The translations under genes were made by a program, and so were the position numbers. Shown here piece by piece: positions 36,124 to 51,100 of a stretch of DNA of 64,000 bases. The notes under the pieces are model-generated. The model was not told where the DNA came from. It saw only the letters and a list, made by a program, of their open reading frames with translations, and ran no database searches. The stretch comes from Helicoverpa zea (Eukaryota > Arthropoda > Insecta > Lepidoptera > Noctuidae), in NCBI RefSeq assembly GCF_022581195.2, contig NC_061466.1:3286001-3350000 (forward strand), in the 5' to 3' direction. Positions within the stretch are counted from its first letter, which is position 1. Every line of letters starts with the position of its first letter.

Positions 36124-39100
36124 ATGAAACTAATCCCCCTAATATTAATAACAGTAATTCATCTCTCTTGTTCCGCAAAAAGCAAAACAAAAATCGCACC
36201 AAACAAAACAGACGATGCAATAAAGAAATATCTAGAAAAACATGAAGAAGTTCTTTTGGAAGTTATGAAAAATAAAAGTGAAGTTAAACCAGTTACTATT
36301 ACGAATGTTGTTGACACCAAAATTGTGCCTGTGATCCCTAAAAAGAATAAAAATCCGGCGAGAATGATACCGCCGGATAGGTAAGCAGTAAATTAGGTGT
36401 TTGTAGGTGTGCAATAGTGCCTAAATGTATTATTCATAGTAATAATATAGTCGGAACATGTTTTGTTGATGCCATAGACACTTATTTCAAACAACTCACC
36501 AAATTAATATATTTTTTTTTAAATAGGGAAAAGAGCTTTCCCTCTTATGATTTTCTCATCAAATCTTCAAATAACCACTTTGATTCAAGTTATATAACAT
36601 TTCATTTTTACTTCATGCTAACGTTTACTTCCATATTCTTAAACAGTATACAAGGTTGGGCTGATGAGATCTCGGAAAACTTACTCGACAATTATCGTCT
36701 AGTGGTGCGACCAGAGGTGCTATTGAAAAGTTTTTCCGACATCAAGATAGAAGTTCGCAACGGTACTGCTATAGTGAACAAAATGGCGGAAGACTTGGAG
36801 GAATTGTTGAAGAGGAGGGCTGAAGCCGCAGAGAATATCATGCGCCGAGCTGAGGAACTGGCCAGGAGTGAGGAGGAACCAGATGATAGCTATACCTTTG
36901 ATTATAGTGTGGTTAGTATTTAATGTTAGAACCTCCTTGTGGTTATTATTTCTTTTAAATTTTGTCATGATGCTTTATTTCATCATGAATTTTGATGATA
37001 AAGACTTTGCTAACGATAAAAGTATGGCAAAGTATACAAGAGCACATTTTGTCTCATTAATAACATAACTATATGGAAGTCTAAATATATGGAATATCTG
37101 TACGGAAGTATAAATAACTAAAAGAAAATATTATGTTTAACAGGATTTAGACCAAGTAAAAAAGAAAATAGATCCAAAGGATTTAGAAGATAATCAAGAG
37201 CCACTAACTTGTAGGAGTCTGAATAAGATCAAGCTCAAAACAAGCAGTCATTTTGACGCGAAGGTATCTTTGGATTATACTAGCGTTCATGTAGCTGCCG
37301 AGGTCTTTGATTGCGGTAAGTTTATTGACAAGGAAAAATTATAATTGCCTAATAGTGAGTTGCACCATTTAACTATGACGATAGCTAAACCATAACCAGC
37401 CCTAAAATTGCCGCCCATTGGTCAAATCAGAGATTTGACAACTGAAAATTGTTCAGTTATTGTTAAATGGTGTCAACACGTTACAGTATTAAATTCAATA
37501 CTCCTAGTTCGTATAAAGGTATTTTGGCAGCCATCTGTATCGGCACGTTTATTTTCAGCCCCAACAGTCAAGAAACATCTTTACTGGTCGGAGAACTTAT
37601 TATCAACATTCAAAAAGAACTACGCTCAAGATTCATCTTTAGATTTTCAATATTTTTGCAGTGCTCATGGATTTCTTAGACATTATCCAGGTAATAATTT
37701 AATTAATGTAGTAATTACAAAATATGTGAGTTCTTTATAATGTTTCACTATTTGATTTGGTCACTTTTGCATTGTACATAACTACGTCATGTAACCCAAA
37801 GGTGAAAATGGAAACAATTAACTAAGATTTTTTTACTATACATTTTTAAATAGTCCTCCCTTCGATTTGTTTATTACAGCGGCCTTATGGGAAAGCATGT
37901 ACAAACTAAAAATGTCTGAAGAAGGTTCAGACAGTGTGTATGACTGCCGCTTACGACCCTGGTACGTGAGCGCAGGCGGGGCACCACGGGACGTTCTAGT
38001 CCTCCTTGACGCGTCAGGGTCTATGGAGAACTCCTCAAACCAGGTCATAGCTGAACAGTTTACCCTGGCACTGCTCAGCGCGCTCACTGATGATGACAGA
38101 GTTAATGTTTTGAGGTTCAATGTCATTATTCAGTCTCCGATCAGCTGCTTTAATGAGAAAATGGTGTCGGTAAGTTTTTGTCTTATTATTTTTTTGTTAA
38201 AGTTGTTTAAGGTCATGGCACAAATGAACTGCACGGCACAGCGCAACTGCAAAAATATACTCTTGTTACATAGCTGCAAGCTCACTGTCACCCCGCTATT
38301 GCCTTTTATATTGACGTTATATATAATATTTTTTATATAAGTTACGGTACCTAAGCTTAAAAGCTGTGCCGTGCCGTGCCGTTCATGTGTGCCATAACCT
38401 TTATTCAGAAATTCTGAAGTTTACTTATATGTTTTTGGAAAGCATGAGGGTTTTAAAAACAAGTCGCATCTTTTAACCCGCGATAGCGTACAAAAAGTAA
38501 AAGCTGATTAGGCTAGAAAGTTTGTAATAATTTCAGGCAAACCACGTGAATACAGCAGCTATGATGGCAGCTATGGAGTACTACAAGATGACCAATGAGA
38601 CCCTGATGGCTGACGTACTGGAGTATGCGGTGAAGTTGCTTCGGGAACAGCGAAGAGCACCGGATCGACCGCGCGCTTGTCAGCAAGCCATAGTACTGCT
38701 CACCGATAGTTTGTACGACAACTATACACATCTGATGCGACATTTAGATCCTGAAGGGAATATCAGGTAAGCCAGTTTAATAGTAACCTTGAAGCAGAAA
38801 AAAGTTTAGTCTCTTTAATGTCCAGTCTAACTTGTGAAAAATCATGATGAAATCACACCACAGTAAAATGGCAATGCAATTGCAAAACAGCTATTGTCAT
38901 CCTCTTAGCTGCTTATCAAATCTAAGAATCATGTTTTATTTGGAATTAACTGATAAAAATACACGTAAGCACCAATTTCGGTTACTCACCTTAATCCCCT
39001 TAATCTGCTTATTGTTCGCAAATCTGTGCCAATCTGAGCTACCAAACGCCGCACCTATTCGACTTATTTCTAGAAGCCGTCCAAAAAGCCTTACATCGTC

Positions 39101-42100
39101 TCATCCTCTCGTACCCTTAAAAAAATATAAAGAAAATAATCAAACACAGAATCATATTATTTATTTTATGAGATATTTGACAGCTTACAGAACATATAAA
39201 TGAAATTATTAAATAAATTAAACATCTACCAATCACGAAGTACATGAAATATATCATGGAATCTTGATGCCTTTTAGAGTTTTCGTGCTCTGGCTCCACG
39301 ATCTCTTCGGTCTCCGAGACCACACACAGACATACGGCGAGGGTCTCAGCTGTGACCGTGATGGCTACTTCGCCGAGCTCATCACGCCATTTGACGTGAC
39401 GCAGCAGGTCCTCAAGATATTGCAGGTCTTGGAACGCCCGCTTGTGTCACAGAGGAGTCAGCGGCTTACCGTCTTTAGTGATGTCTATGCTCATGTTGAG
39501 GTATTTAATATACATAACTTAGGGTACATGGTTAAATGTTTAATTTTATATGTATTTAGGTACTTTATGACATGGTTACATGTCATGGTCGTATGTACTT
39601 ACATGGTTAAACGTTTCGTTTCATATTTTAGAAGTGCTTAGGTACATATACTGGTATATAGGTCCTAATAACTGTAAAAAAACATGTTTTCGAGATCTAT
39701 AAGTATACAATTTTCATTAGTTATTCCGTGGAAAACCAAGAATCGAGAATAGTATAGCCGTAGTTGAGTTTAATGATGTTAGAAACATGTGGGTCTCGTT
39801 TTGTGCTTACAGTAGTTTGTTAGTCAAGCTTTTGTTACTAGAGCACTACTTTTATAACCACATAATTTATGGTTAACGTTACCCGTTACTGAATTACAAC
39901 TAAAATGTGTCTTAATATGTTAATTGCATATTTACGTATATTATTATTTCGTCCAGTTCTAGGAAAATGCAGTGATAAAAAGCTTTGTCTATTGATAACT
40001 AGTTGAGGTAACGTGTATCCCCGTTTAATTTTAAATACACTGAATTACGGATATTGTACATCCGCTGTAGATGAACAGATTACATTATCCGTTAAGTACC
40101 TAATAAACAATACTAATTATAGAGATTTATTGGAGAAACCATTTTCGTGTTTAAACTTGTCCATTCTTTTTCACATAATATAATAAGCCTTTATGTAACA
40201 CCACCAATGCAAAGTGGATTTCTTCCATACATGAGTTTTCACCTCGATAAATATAGAGAATGGGGTACTGTGGACTTGAAAAAAAAAACAAATTGATTAT
40301 TAGAACTGCTACACATTTTGTGAAGCAAACGGCTTAATATCAGACTATTCGGCTGAATTATTAAAGTTACATTAATTTCCTATTTAAGGACCCTAGAAGA
40401 GGCGAGTTATATTGGAAAACCAAAGAAAATCAGGAACAGTACAATCGTTACCAAGATCTGAGACGAAACAAAAAGGGACTGCTCAACAGTACCCAGCTTT
40501 ACAAGGATTGGATGTATCAAGAAACTTACGTAAGTAGTTAAGCATTAAAGTCGAAATATTCATTTTGTCTCATTTGTTATTAGGGCTGCCATCCGTCCGA
40601 GTTTCACCGGATTTGTTATCGTTTGGAGGCCGTCCGGGGTCCGTCCGGGCGGGGTTTCCAGACGTGTCCGGGTTTTCCCCGGACTTTTCATGTAAGGCAG
40701 TACCTCATTGAATTTAAGTATATGTTAATAGTAAATGGATTACAAATTAGGTATTATTTTGTTTTAAAAAAATCGTACTCGTTCGGGGAAAAAAGGCGAT
40801 TTACGCCAAATGTCCGGGTTTTTTTAATGTTTGTCCGGGTTTGGCGAAATTCGAGATGGCAGCCCTATTTGTAATAATCTTTTTCCATTTAATTCGTAAT
40901 GGCAAGAGTCCACTGAAAAATGTGTTCGCGTGTGTTCGAGTCCACTGCTAGCATGTATTCGGGCGCAGAGGTTGCAATTTCGCGGACATTTTAGACATAT
41001 TCTCAATTTATTACTGTTTGTTAGAGAGAGTAGACCAGTAGAAATATTCATTGAACGATAGTGGAATCTCACCTTAATGAGAACAAAATATGAAAGTCAT
41101 AGCTGATTGTAATAGTGACGAAGGAATATCTGTTTCTTAGTCCTCAATATATCAAGAATGTTAAACTGTGAGTACCGGCTTCTAAGATAAAGAATTATTG
41201 GACATTATTGCAGAACAAATCTGGACACTACTACGAGGGGGAGGATTTAAATTATAGATTGCAAATAAGCGTCTCGGTTCCAGTCTTCGATTATATCACT
41301 AGTGAAGTAAGTCACTTTACAAACGTATTTCAAGTTTTGATGTTAACTAAGCCCAATCACCATAACAATAGACTAAAAGATTGCGTTCAAATTAATAATT
41401 TAATTTCTAAGGACTGTCTAAAAAAATCTGCCCTTATCGTCTACCTACTAGAGAAAAATCCTTTGGCTGTAGGTATTTGTCCTTGAAGATGATATTCATT
41501 TCCACCTACCTACTATAATATTTTTCTGTTTCCAGAATATCACGAGAAAACTCGCTGAGGTAAGCTTGATAATAAGACATTTTCAATTATAAAGAAACAC
41601 TTGATAACACGCGTAATCACGCCTAATGTTCATAATGCGGAGATAAGTTCATATCGCGATTCCGATTCTCATAATTTGTTTTGTTTACAGGAAAAACATC
41701 GGAACTCAACCAGGACGGTAATAAGTAGATCGTTATTGTTTATTTTTTGTTTTCGATTTGATAATAATTAACAAGCCATTGTAATTAATCGAAGCTTGCA
41801 TTGTCAGTGAAAACAAAAGTAGGTATAAACTTTTGGTACCTAGGAAACTATACTAACAGAATAGCACATTGGATGAATGCAGATAGTTTAAAGTGAATAC
41901 ATTCCAATGCTTAAAAGTAAGATTTACCTGCTGTAAACACATGGTCCACATAAAAACTAATCATCGAAACTGTCGTAGCAAACTCTATCTACCTACAATA
42001 TTATTTGGTGTATTTTGTCCCAGATTCCAGTTAACAAGAGACTCTTTAACTTCTTACGCGGTGTCCTGCGTGAGCGACGAACGCGACGCGACGCGACGGC

Positions 42101-45100
42101 CACTGCGATAGTAACATATTGCGGCAAATAAACATTTGAATTCATGACACATACACACCATTCTACTGGCTAAACATTGTCTGTTGTTATCTCTATCTAA
42201 ACTAAGAGTAAATAGGTCAACGAACTGCACTTTACCCAACTGTACAAAAGCGATAACAGTTAAACCATTCCAGTATCCTGTCAACCGGCTGTTAGGCGTA
42301 GCGGGGGTGGACATACCCATCGATCACTTGAAATTGATCCTGCCTTATCACCAGGTAACAATAATTATATACACTGAATGTAATGCATTGCTCTGATACG
42401 ATCGCTTTATCAACGTGGTGTCATGCCGACGCAAGTATGTAAAAGGGGTATGGCGTTTGATGCAGTAGATATGGATTAACAAATGCATATTTAAAATTAT
42501 AGGAGGAGACCAAAATAGAATCTTTTTATGTACATCCACATGAACTCTCACTATATATTCCCCAACGTATTACCCCTATGTATGTACTTCCTGATACACT
42601 ACTCTGATGTAATGCAAACAATTATTTAGTAACTTCGTAGTTCGTAGCATATAAGTAGAAGCATAAACAATAATCAAAGGAAATCAATAAAATATCGAAG
42701 TTCCAAAGAATAAATACTTCCTCAATATCTGTTGCCCTGACCTACATATTAACCATTATTAATTCGATAGTATAAATCCGGGATTAGTGTCATAATATTA
42801 TAAACTATTCATTTCAATATTTAAATCTTCTGGTATTTGCTTATCGTAGTTTATAGCCATTTTTATCGTAGGTTATCTATAATTTGGCATGCGTCGCACC
42901 TTCGAATCTATTGATAAACGGTCATATGACCTGGGCACGTCGAGACCTTCTAGGTATTTCCTGATTTTACTGAAATTGATATTTCATCATATTTCTTCTA
43001 TTCCGCAACTTTATTTTTCTCATTGGATCATTGGTCATGAATCATTGGTGTGATGCAATTCACCGATATGCTTAATGTTTCAGATAGGTGCAGGTGGATC
43101 TTTATTCCTCGTCGACCATCGTGGCAATATTGTCATACACGACAACATCAGACATACGGTAAGCATTCTTTCTTATGACTCACACATACAAAGGGTAGTT
43201 ATATTTTAAGGTACTTATCTACCTAACAATTAATATTCCACATATATCTAAAACCTCTTGAGGATTAACGATACCAAAACTTCCACTATCTTTTTGATTT
43301 GCTCAATAAAAAAATAACAGATAGGTATAGACAGTTTTTAAAAGATTAAAATGTTATTCAAATGCATGCGTCACTAAAATACATTAAATGACTCACTAAC
43401 TAATTATGGTTATCAGTTTGACGGCGATATTTTGAAACCCGGATATCGGACGGTCGATCTTCTGGATTTGGAACAACCGGCTGAAAATCATAAGCCACGA
43501 TATTATCCTAAAGAATGGCTGAAGGTAACACATTAAAAATTCTGAAATATAATAAACTTAACATAACTCCCTATGTTTACTAATAAAATGTTTTTCAGTT
43601 CCGCAAAATGATGATAATCGACAAAGACAGTGGCAATATTACTTTGTATGGAAAAAGCATCTACGACAACGGTATGAGAGCAATTCTGGAAAAGCGACAA
43701 TATTACTGGAAGAGAGTTTTGGACCACTACACTGCGGTAGTGGTGCTGCCACTGAACAACAGGGTTCATGCCGTGCCTAAAGCGGAATTTACCAGAGAAA
43801 TAGCAGCAGAAGCTTGGAAGTCTCTTTCCAGAACCGAATACGCAGTCAACCCTGATTGGTAATCACCTTATACCTATTTATAAAGTCAATAAAGATCGAA
43901 GATATGTGTCTTATCATAACGTAGGTACTCATTAATCCATACTATAACATTTCTTAGTAATCACTGTTTAAAAATAATCCATTAAAAGAAAAATATTTAT
44001 GCGGAAAATTTATTTACCTAAAAGGTGAGGAAACTGAGATTTATTAGTGTAATCAGTAATTGGATTGCTTATCTCATGTCTAATGGTCTGTCGCTAATAC
44101 AATGATAAAGCATTTTAGCGAATAATATTGCAAACCTATCTACTTCAGCTGTAGACGCCAATACTTTAAAATATACCTATTAGATAAGCAAACCATTCCA
44201 ACACATTCTTTTGACTTTGTAAATATGTACACACATCAAAAGTGTCTAGGGATCAACATATATTTTTGCAATAACTTTTCTCCTGATTGATATTAATTAA
44301 AATTTTCTTTAAGGATTCATCAAATAAAGTGTTTTCGTTTGTCACAGTAACGATAAACCAAGTCACCTTTGCACTAATAAAGAAATTTGCCATTTTCCTA
44401 ATAAAGGGATTTTTGACATTTGAAACACTAACACAAAAGTTCGAAAAAAAAGACTGAAATAACAGTTTTCTTTAAAAGTTTATTGGGTAACTTAAACAAT
44501 TAATAATCCGTGTTTCTACCGCGAACACTAACAACACAAGAACATCGGTTTGGCATACTCAAAATGAGTTCATCCAAATCACGATGTGGAATGGCCGCCC
44601 ATGTTCGTTGCAACAACAAAAAAAGGTCTTCTTGCGACTGGATACCCTCCATATTCGGCAGAGCTCTTCTCTGTAGCATATCCCATGCATGCTCAATCGG
44701 GTTCAAGTCTGGCGACTGAGCAGGCCAGGGCAGGACATTGATGTTAGCTGCCGCGAGAGTCTGTCTTACAACTCTTGCGGTGTGCGGTCGTGCATTATCA
44801 TGCATTAACTGAAATAAGGGACCGATTTGCACTTGTAGAGGAACGATGACGTCTGATACAATCGTCTCAGCATAAATTTGAGCGTTGAGGTTGCTTCTGA
44901 TCCAAATCAACTCAGTTCTTCCGCCGATCCAAATACCCGCCCATACCATGATGGTTCCACCACTATAAGGATGGACTTCCTGGCAGGATTTTAATCGCTG
45001 TTGGCGTCCAGGGGTTCTCCAGTGTCGTATACGTCTTGTATCCGGTCTCATACCAAAACGAGACTCATCAGAAAAGCACACGAAACGCCATTGTTCTTCT

Positions 45101-48100
45101 GCCCAATTTCTGTGTTCAAGAGCCCATTGATATCGAATCCTACGATTGTGCATTGCTATAGGTGGTACCCGTAGCGGTCTTCGGGAATGAAGGTTCACTT
45201 CATGCAAGCGGTTTCTGACTGTTTGGTCGCTAATTAAGTTCCCTGAAGAGTGATGAAGCCTCACGGCTAACATCATGGCGGTTATTGTTGGAGCTCTTCG
45301 AGTTAAGATTTGAATGTATCGGTCTTGTCTCCGTGTGGTGCAGCGATACCGTCCTCCATGGCGCTCAGCTACGGTACCAGTGCTTCGGTAACGTGTCCAA
45401 AGTCGACTGATAACACTCTGACTTGTATTCAGAGCTAAAGCCACAGTACGTTGCCGGGAACCAGCTTCTATCATTCCCACGGCTCTGAGCATTTCTTCCC
45501 TGCTTAAATGACGTCGCCGCTCCATAATAACGTTGGTTTTAATCAGTAGTAGGGAAACAGTAGCACTAATAATGTCTTCAATGCGTTGTATGTGTTTATA
45601 GGGAAAATATTGACAGCTGATTTTCATCTTTTACTCGAATTTGATTCACAGTTCCTGATTCAAATTATGAAATGCACCAAAAAGGATCCATATAAATTTA
45701 TAAAATCATAAATTTATTACAAAGCCACATCTCAATCTCAAGAAATCCGCATAAAAATGCTTGATCCCTAGACACTTTTGATGTGTGTATTACGACTCCT
45801 TGAATAAAAGTGGAACTAAGTAAACGGGTAGTGGAGTAGTGGTAAGGTTACAAGAAAATACATTTCCTACTTAGAAAGGTTGTCCCTGTTAACTATTAGC
45901 ATGATATTTATTTAACTTTAAATACTTTCCAGGTTATATTGCCGGCACATAGAACCCCATTTTGAGTCCCGTGAGGCAGAGGTGAGACATTTCGTCAAAC
46001 GTCGCAGCGATGAAGCGAATTTCCCAATGCAGAAGCTAAAGTATCTCTTCAGCCCCATTCCGCCGTCTTTGTTCGAGAAAACTTATCAATGTAAGTATTC
46101 AATACGTCGTTCGTAACTTATTCAAAATGGCATGGTCACCCATCCCCGAACTGACTGCGCCAAGCGTTACTTCACTCTATGATAGAAATCTTCTACCAAT
46201 AGATATTGTTGTAAATAATGTTATGTTGTTGCAATATTTGAGACCTATTAGAAATATACAACCAACGGTGTTTCGAGTATCTATGGCCGATGTTTCAGTT
46301 ATAATCCTTTAAGTACGGGATTGAATATAATTAAAGCACATAATAATTTAGTACAACATAGTATTATTGATCCGCACTATGCGTAACGTTAGCATGTTAT
46401 CCACTTTTATCGACAGCTGCTTACTCAGATAAAACACTTTCCAACAGCATTCCTATCCATTTGTGTAAACAGAAAAATATTTCAATTAATCAGAATTATT
46501 TTGGTACTTTTGTACTAAAATAATACATGTGCAGCTGAATTACACAAGTTGTGCAAGGAAACTATTCTTTGTGTGCTAATCTTGCGCAACCGTTATTTTC
46601 ATGTCTATTAACGTCATGTTTTAGAAACTAAATCTAGCCTTTATAGGCATTTAGTACATGGTACATGTTGTATGTACTTTTGTTTTGATGGGATATCATC
46701 AAATCACTCCTCCCGGTGAGAGAGTGTCAATCGCTTACTGACTAACACCCATCATGTTCCTTCCTCTTTCGAACAATCCCGCAGTCCGGGACTGCGCCAA
46801 TTCTGCCTTGCCAGTGTATCAAACATCTTACACTACACTTCGATAAAGCAATTTTGTTTTGTTGTAATTATCACATGTGCGGTTTTCTCTTCAACATGTT
46901 CAGGTAACGAGGATCTGATGGCGAAGTTCTGCAAGGAGGCTATAGCTACTAACCAGTGGGCACATGAGCACCAGGAAGAAGGGGTGAGGGACTGCGACGC
47001 CTGTCCTCTGGGAGCCACCACCGCTTTCTTCGCCAGTGGTAAATATTGATGATATATATGTGGTAAATAGTGATTATATATATCTATTGAGTTTCTACTG
47101 AGAGGACTTTATAATCTGACTAGCCGTAAAAATAGACTATTGCTACGAATTAATTTGATTGATTTGAAAATGATAAAAGTTTGTGCACTATACATATATG
47201 TATAAATATTCTCACGCTAATCATCTTGCACTTATTTCCAACTAGCTGGTGCCCGCGACTTCGTCTGCGCAGGTTTAGTATTTCGAACAATATGTTTACA
47301 AATTGTAGCCTATGTGTTATTCTGATGTATAAGCTATATTATTGTAAAGTTTCATTAAAATCCATTCAGTAATTTTTGCGTGAAAGAGTAACAAACATGC
47401 ATACATCCATACATACAAACTTTCGCGTTTATAATATTAGTAGGATGATATAAAAACTAAGAATTGTCAAGCTTGTCACGATGAATATGATTATTGACTA
47501 GACCTTAAAGTTATTGAGTGATAATATAACAATGTGCTTCCTCAAAAACAAGATTGTGAATCTATCTAAGTATCTAATCGACCTCGTCCTTCTGCAGTTT
47601 GTTTCAAGAACTCTACTCCTTGAACCCTGATCACCTGATAGTAAGTCAGGTAACAGTTACATGAACAAACGTAATAAATCAATGATAAACAATTTTCTAG
47701 GGCAAAACTTCAATGACTTATAAACACATGTCGGTAAACATAAAGAAGTAAACAAGATCGCGATAATCGATAATTGCATGTCGATATCTGATGTAAAAGT
47801 TTGTAATACACAATATCAAAGCGCCGAGAGCAAGTGATAACATCAACAATTGTAAATCAATCGATTGAATCGGAGAATCGACGTCCTTAGTGCACTTCGA
47901 TTTGTCTTGTTTCAGAGATAATAGCTCCCTAACGACGTCAAAAATATCGATACCAATTGCAGTTTTTATGGCTATCACCACTGCAATGATAGCAATTCGT
48001 CCCGATTTTTGGTGGTGAGGAATAGGACTGTCAATTCTACAGACTTAAATCCATCTAAGTTAGAGAGAGCCCTCCCGAGTTGCATTTACCTAATCATTGT

Positions 48101-51100
48101 TATGTACGTAACTGTCATTCATTTCAATATTGATTTATGAGCCGGAATAAACTGTCGGCCGAGTACAAGTTTGCAGTATGCTGTAGCTCTTAGATCGAGC
48201 CAATTGTTTTTGACCCCTGCAGACAGCATAGCATATTTTGATATTTGCATACCTACATCTAGCAACAGCTGTGAATGCGAACATAATGTCTGCTATCTGA
48301 ATCTAGATACTCTAACATACATTAATCGATCGATACAGATTGCATCTTGAGGAGTTAATAGGATATTGCAGGCATGATACCTTATGAACCAATACGCATG
48401 GAGCAAGCGTAGTGATTAACGGTCAATCCTACTCCATGCGAAAGGAGGCCTATCCCCAGCAATGGGACGATAAAAAAGGCTGTAACAGTAACAGTACATA
48501 ATGAAAATACTTATAACTATCTTATACTAAATTAGTATGGCAGTAAATATCAATTTAAATATAAAATCGTTACATTTTGTCCCTATGATTTCAGAGAGTG
48601 GTCTAACCCGGTGGCAACAGTTCTACGCGACGAGTGCGCTCGCAGACCCACCACCCGGGTCGTGGTGGCCGGGCGGGCCTGCCGAGGCGTGGTACAAACG
48701 TGCCGCCGCCTCACCTGATACTCTTATAGTCCACGCCCCTGTTGAACCCATCGGCAAGTTGCGCATCACCAAGAATAGACCCCCACCTGTAAGTACCTTG
48801 CTGGCAGTGACAGCTAGGGCCATTATTGGCCATTTTGGAGTATTGACGATAGATGTAGAAATGAGGTATCAGAGTGGGCCTTTTGAGATATCTGGGTTTA
48901 ATACACAAGAAAGTCTCCTACGTAAATATTTTTTTCAATGTACCGCGGCTTTCCACTGGGCGTTAATATATCAAATACCCAGGGTATTTTTGCTGCAGCA
49001 GGAAAATTCTTTTCCAAAAGTAAACTTTGCATTTTCCTTTAAAAAATCAAGCGTGCTGCAAACTTTTTATTCAGGTATATGAAATACAGAATATTGTATA
49101 ACCAATACCAATAAAATCTAGATAAATGTGTGTGACGTAATGTTTTGATTGTCAAAATGGAATTCCAAAACCTTATCGGACCGGAAATTCTTCATGCCAT
49201 ATTATCTAATGCTGAATTTATTGTTTGTTATTTAAATATACACCTCTTAAATAAGTTCAGAATGTACGACTGAAAAAAGTGAATTCCCTATTACTTAATT
49301 ATTAGAGTAAATTATCATGTTAGCAACGCGGATATACGCACTTTCTTAGAAGATTTTAATTTTCATTAATTATCGCATAAGATCAAGATTTTTATCAGTT
49401 AATCAAAATGTGTTGATAAAGATCTAATTAGAGTTAATCAACTAAACAACACTGTTGATCAAAAAAATACTATCTATACATATAATAAATCTGTAGAAAA
49501 GTAATTTTTGTACATTGAAGAAATTGACAAAAAAAATAGCCAGCATGTTAAAGGATAACTAACAGAACCCATTTCCATCATTTTTGTCATTTTTGTCTGT
49601 TTGTCTGTTTGTCTGTTTGTCTGTTTATCTGTTTGTTTGTTCGGGATTCACGTAAAATCTACGAATTCAATGCAGACAATGCTTATATACAAAAATTCTA
49701 CGTAACTTGGGGTATTACTTAGTTTTTGTTTCATCGAAATCGATTGACTCTATCAAAAGATATGATTAATTTTGTGAATTCAAGATGTAAAATATTACGA
49801 CACGCAATCTGTTTGTCAAAACTGTACATTTGAATGTTGTACTTATATTAGTTGATCGGCCTATTATTAACCTTTACACAGAAAATCACACCTTCATAAG
49901 TAACTTCGGAAGAAAAAAAAATATGAAAATTTTGTTTAGCCAAGGTTAAAGTAGCTCCATCTGTGGTAATCTGTGTTAAATAAAATACATCAAATTTGTC
50001 AAAGGAGCGAGGTGGTAAATGACAATAAATTACCATACATTCTTTATAGAGGATTATTATTTCAACAGATGGAGTTGTGTATTTTCCGTAATTCACCATA
50101 TTTTAACACGTAGTGTAATTTTTCGATAGACATTTCAATAGTGTTTGTCAGTTTGCCGTGCCACATCAAAATAAAATTATAATTATTACCTTGATGAAAA
50201 GAAAATTAATAGTTCTCAGCCAAATTTAAAACGGTGCCATCTAAATTATTTTTTGAACATTATGTCAAAAATGATGACTTTAGTGGAACAATTAATTATC
50301 ATTTAAAGTTACAGATGGAGTTCATATCAGGATTTTTTCATAAACATAGTTTAGCTTATCTTCCACTAATGTGAAAACAAATTACTTTGAGTGAGTAGTA
50401 TTAAGTAGACCTTAATTATTTTTTCTGATGCAAAATATGTAAACTTAATCCTAGAAGAAAGGAGGATCTGCGTGAGCGTGTGCTAAGCGTGAGGTAGGTA
50501 GGTAATGTAGGATTCCGTAGCTTTAAGAACAAGCCCAGATACAAAGTGCAGATAAGAAATGGGAGCTTTCTCGATTTAATACCATACACACGTAAAATGC
50601 TTTATGCGTCTGAAAACGCACAAATTGCGCGTCGCATACCAGAGACATGCTTACTTTCAACTTCTGATCGCAAATACACTGGTCACGATTACGAACAGTC
50701 TCAGTAAGACCCGAGCCAAGTCTAAAAAAACACCTTTTATATAAAACTACGTTTGATGTCATTCAATCACAAAGACAGAATTGTTTTCTGTTACAAATCC
50801 TATCCACCTGTATCCTATCCTAATCCAGCATGCATTGCAGGTGTGCATTGCACAAAAACCAATGGTATCCTATTCGAGAAGTCAAAAGAGTCGACCTGCC
50901 AACGTCAGCTTCTGCGCTAAGTAAGTGTTCTTATTAGTACCATCAGAATTACATTCATCGTTGAATGAGGTGAATAAATTTTCAGAAACCACAATAACAG
51001 TAGGAGCCAAAGCATATGATCGCTTCATAGAGCTCTGATTGGCCCCAGGTGACCAAGTCAGGTCTGATTTGTTCGTTCATCAGATCTTTGAAAGTGTTTC

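Noticed and set aside
36417..36923. A 168-residue plus-strand frame near the start of the alpha-2/delta gene
   Set aside because: Its first part is intron 1; only 36647-36911 is exon, as shown by the acceptor and phase.
37408..37558. An upstream extension of alpha-2/delta exon 4, using acceptors at 37456 or 37486
   Set aside because: These keep frame, but starting at 37559 after tttattttcag gives the residue spacing seen in the family between VHVAAEVFD and the WSENL motif.
44500..45627. A 375-residue transposase start
   Set aside because: The first 34 codons are not family-like; MERRRHLSREEM immediately precedes the helix-turn-helix.
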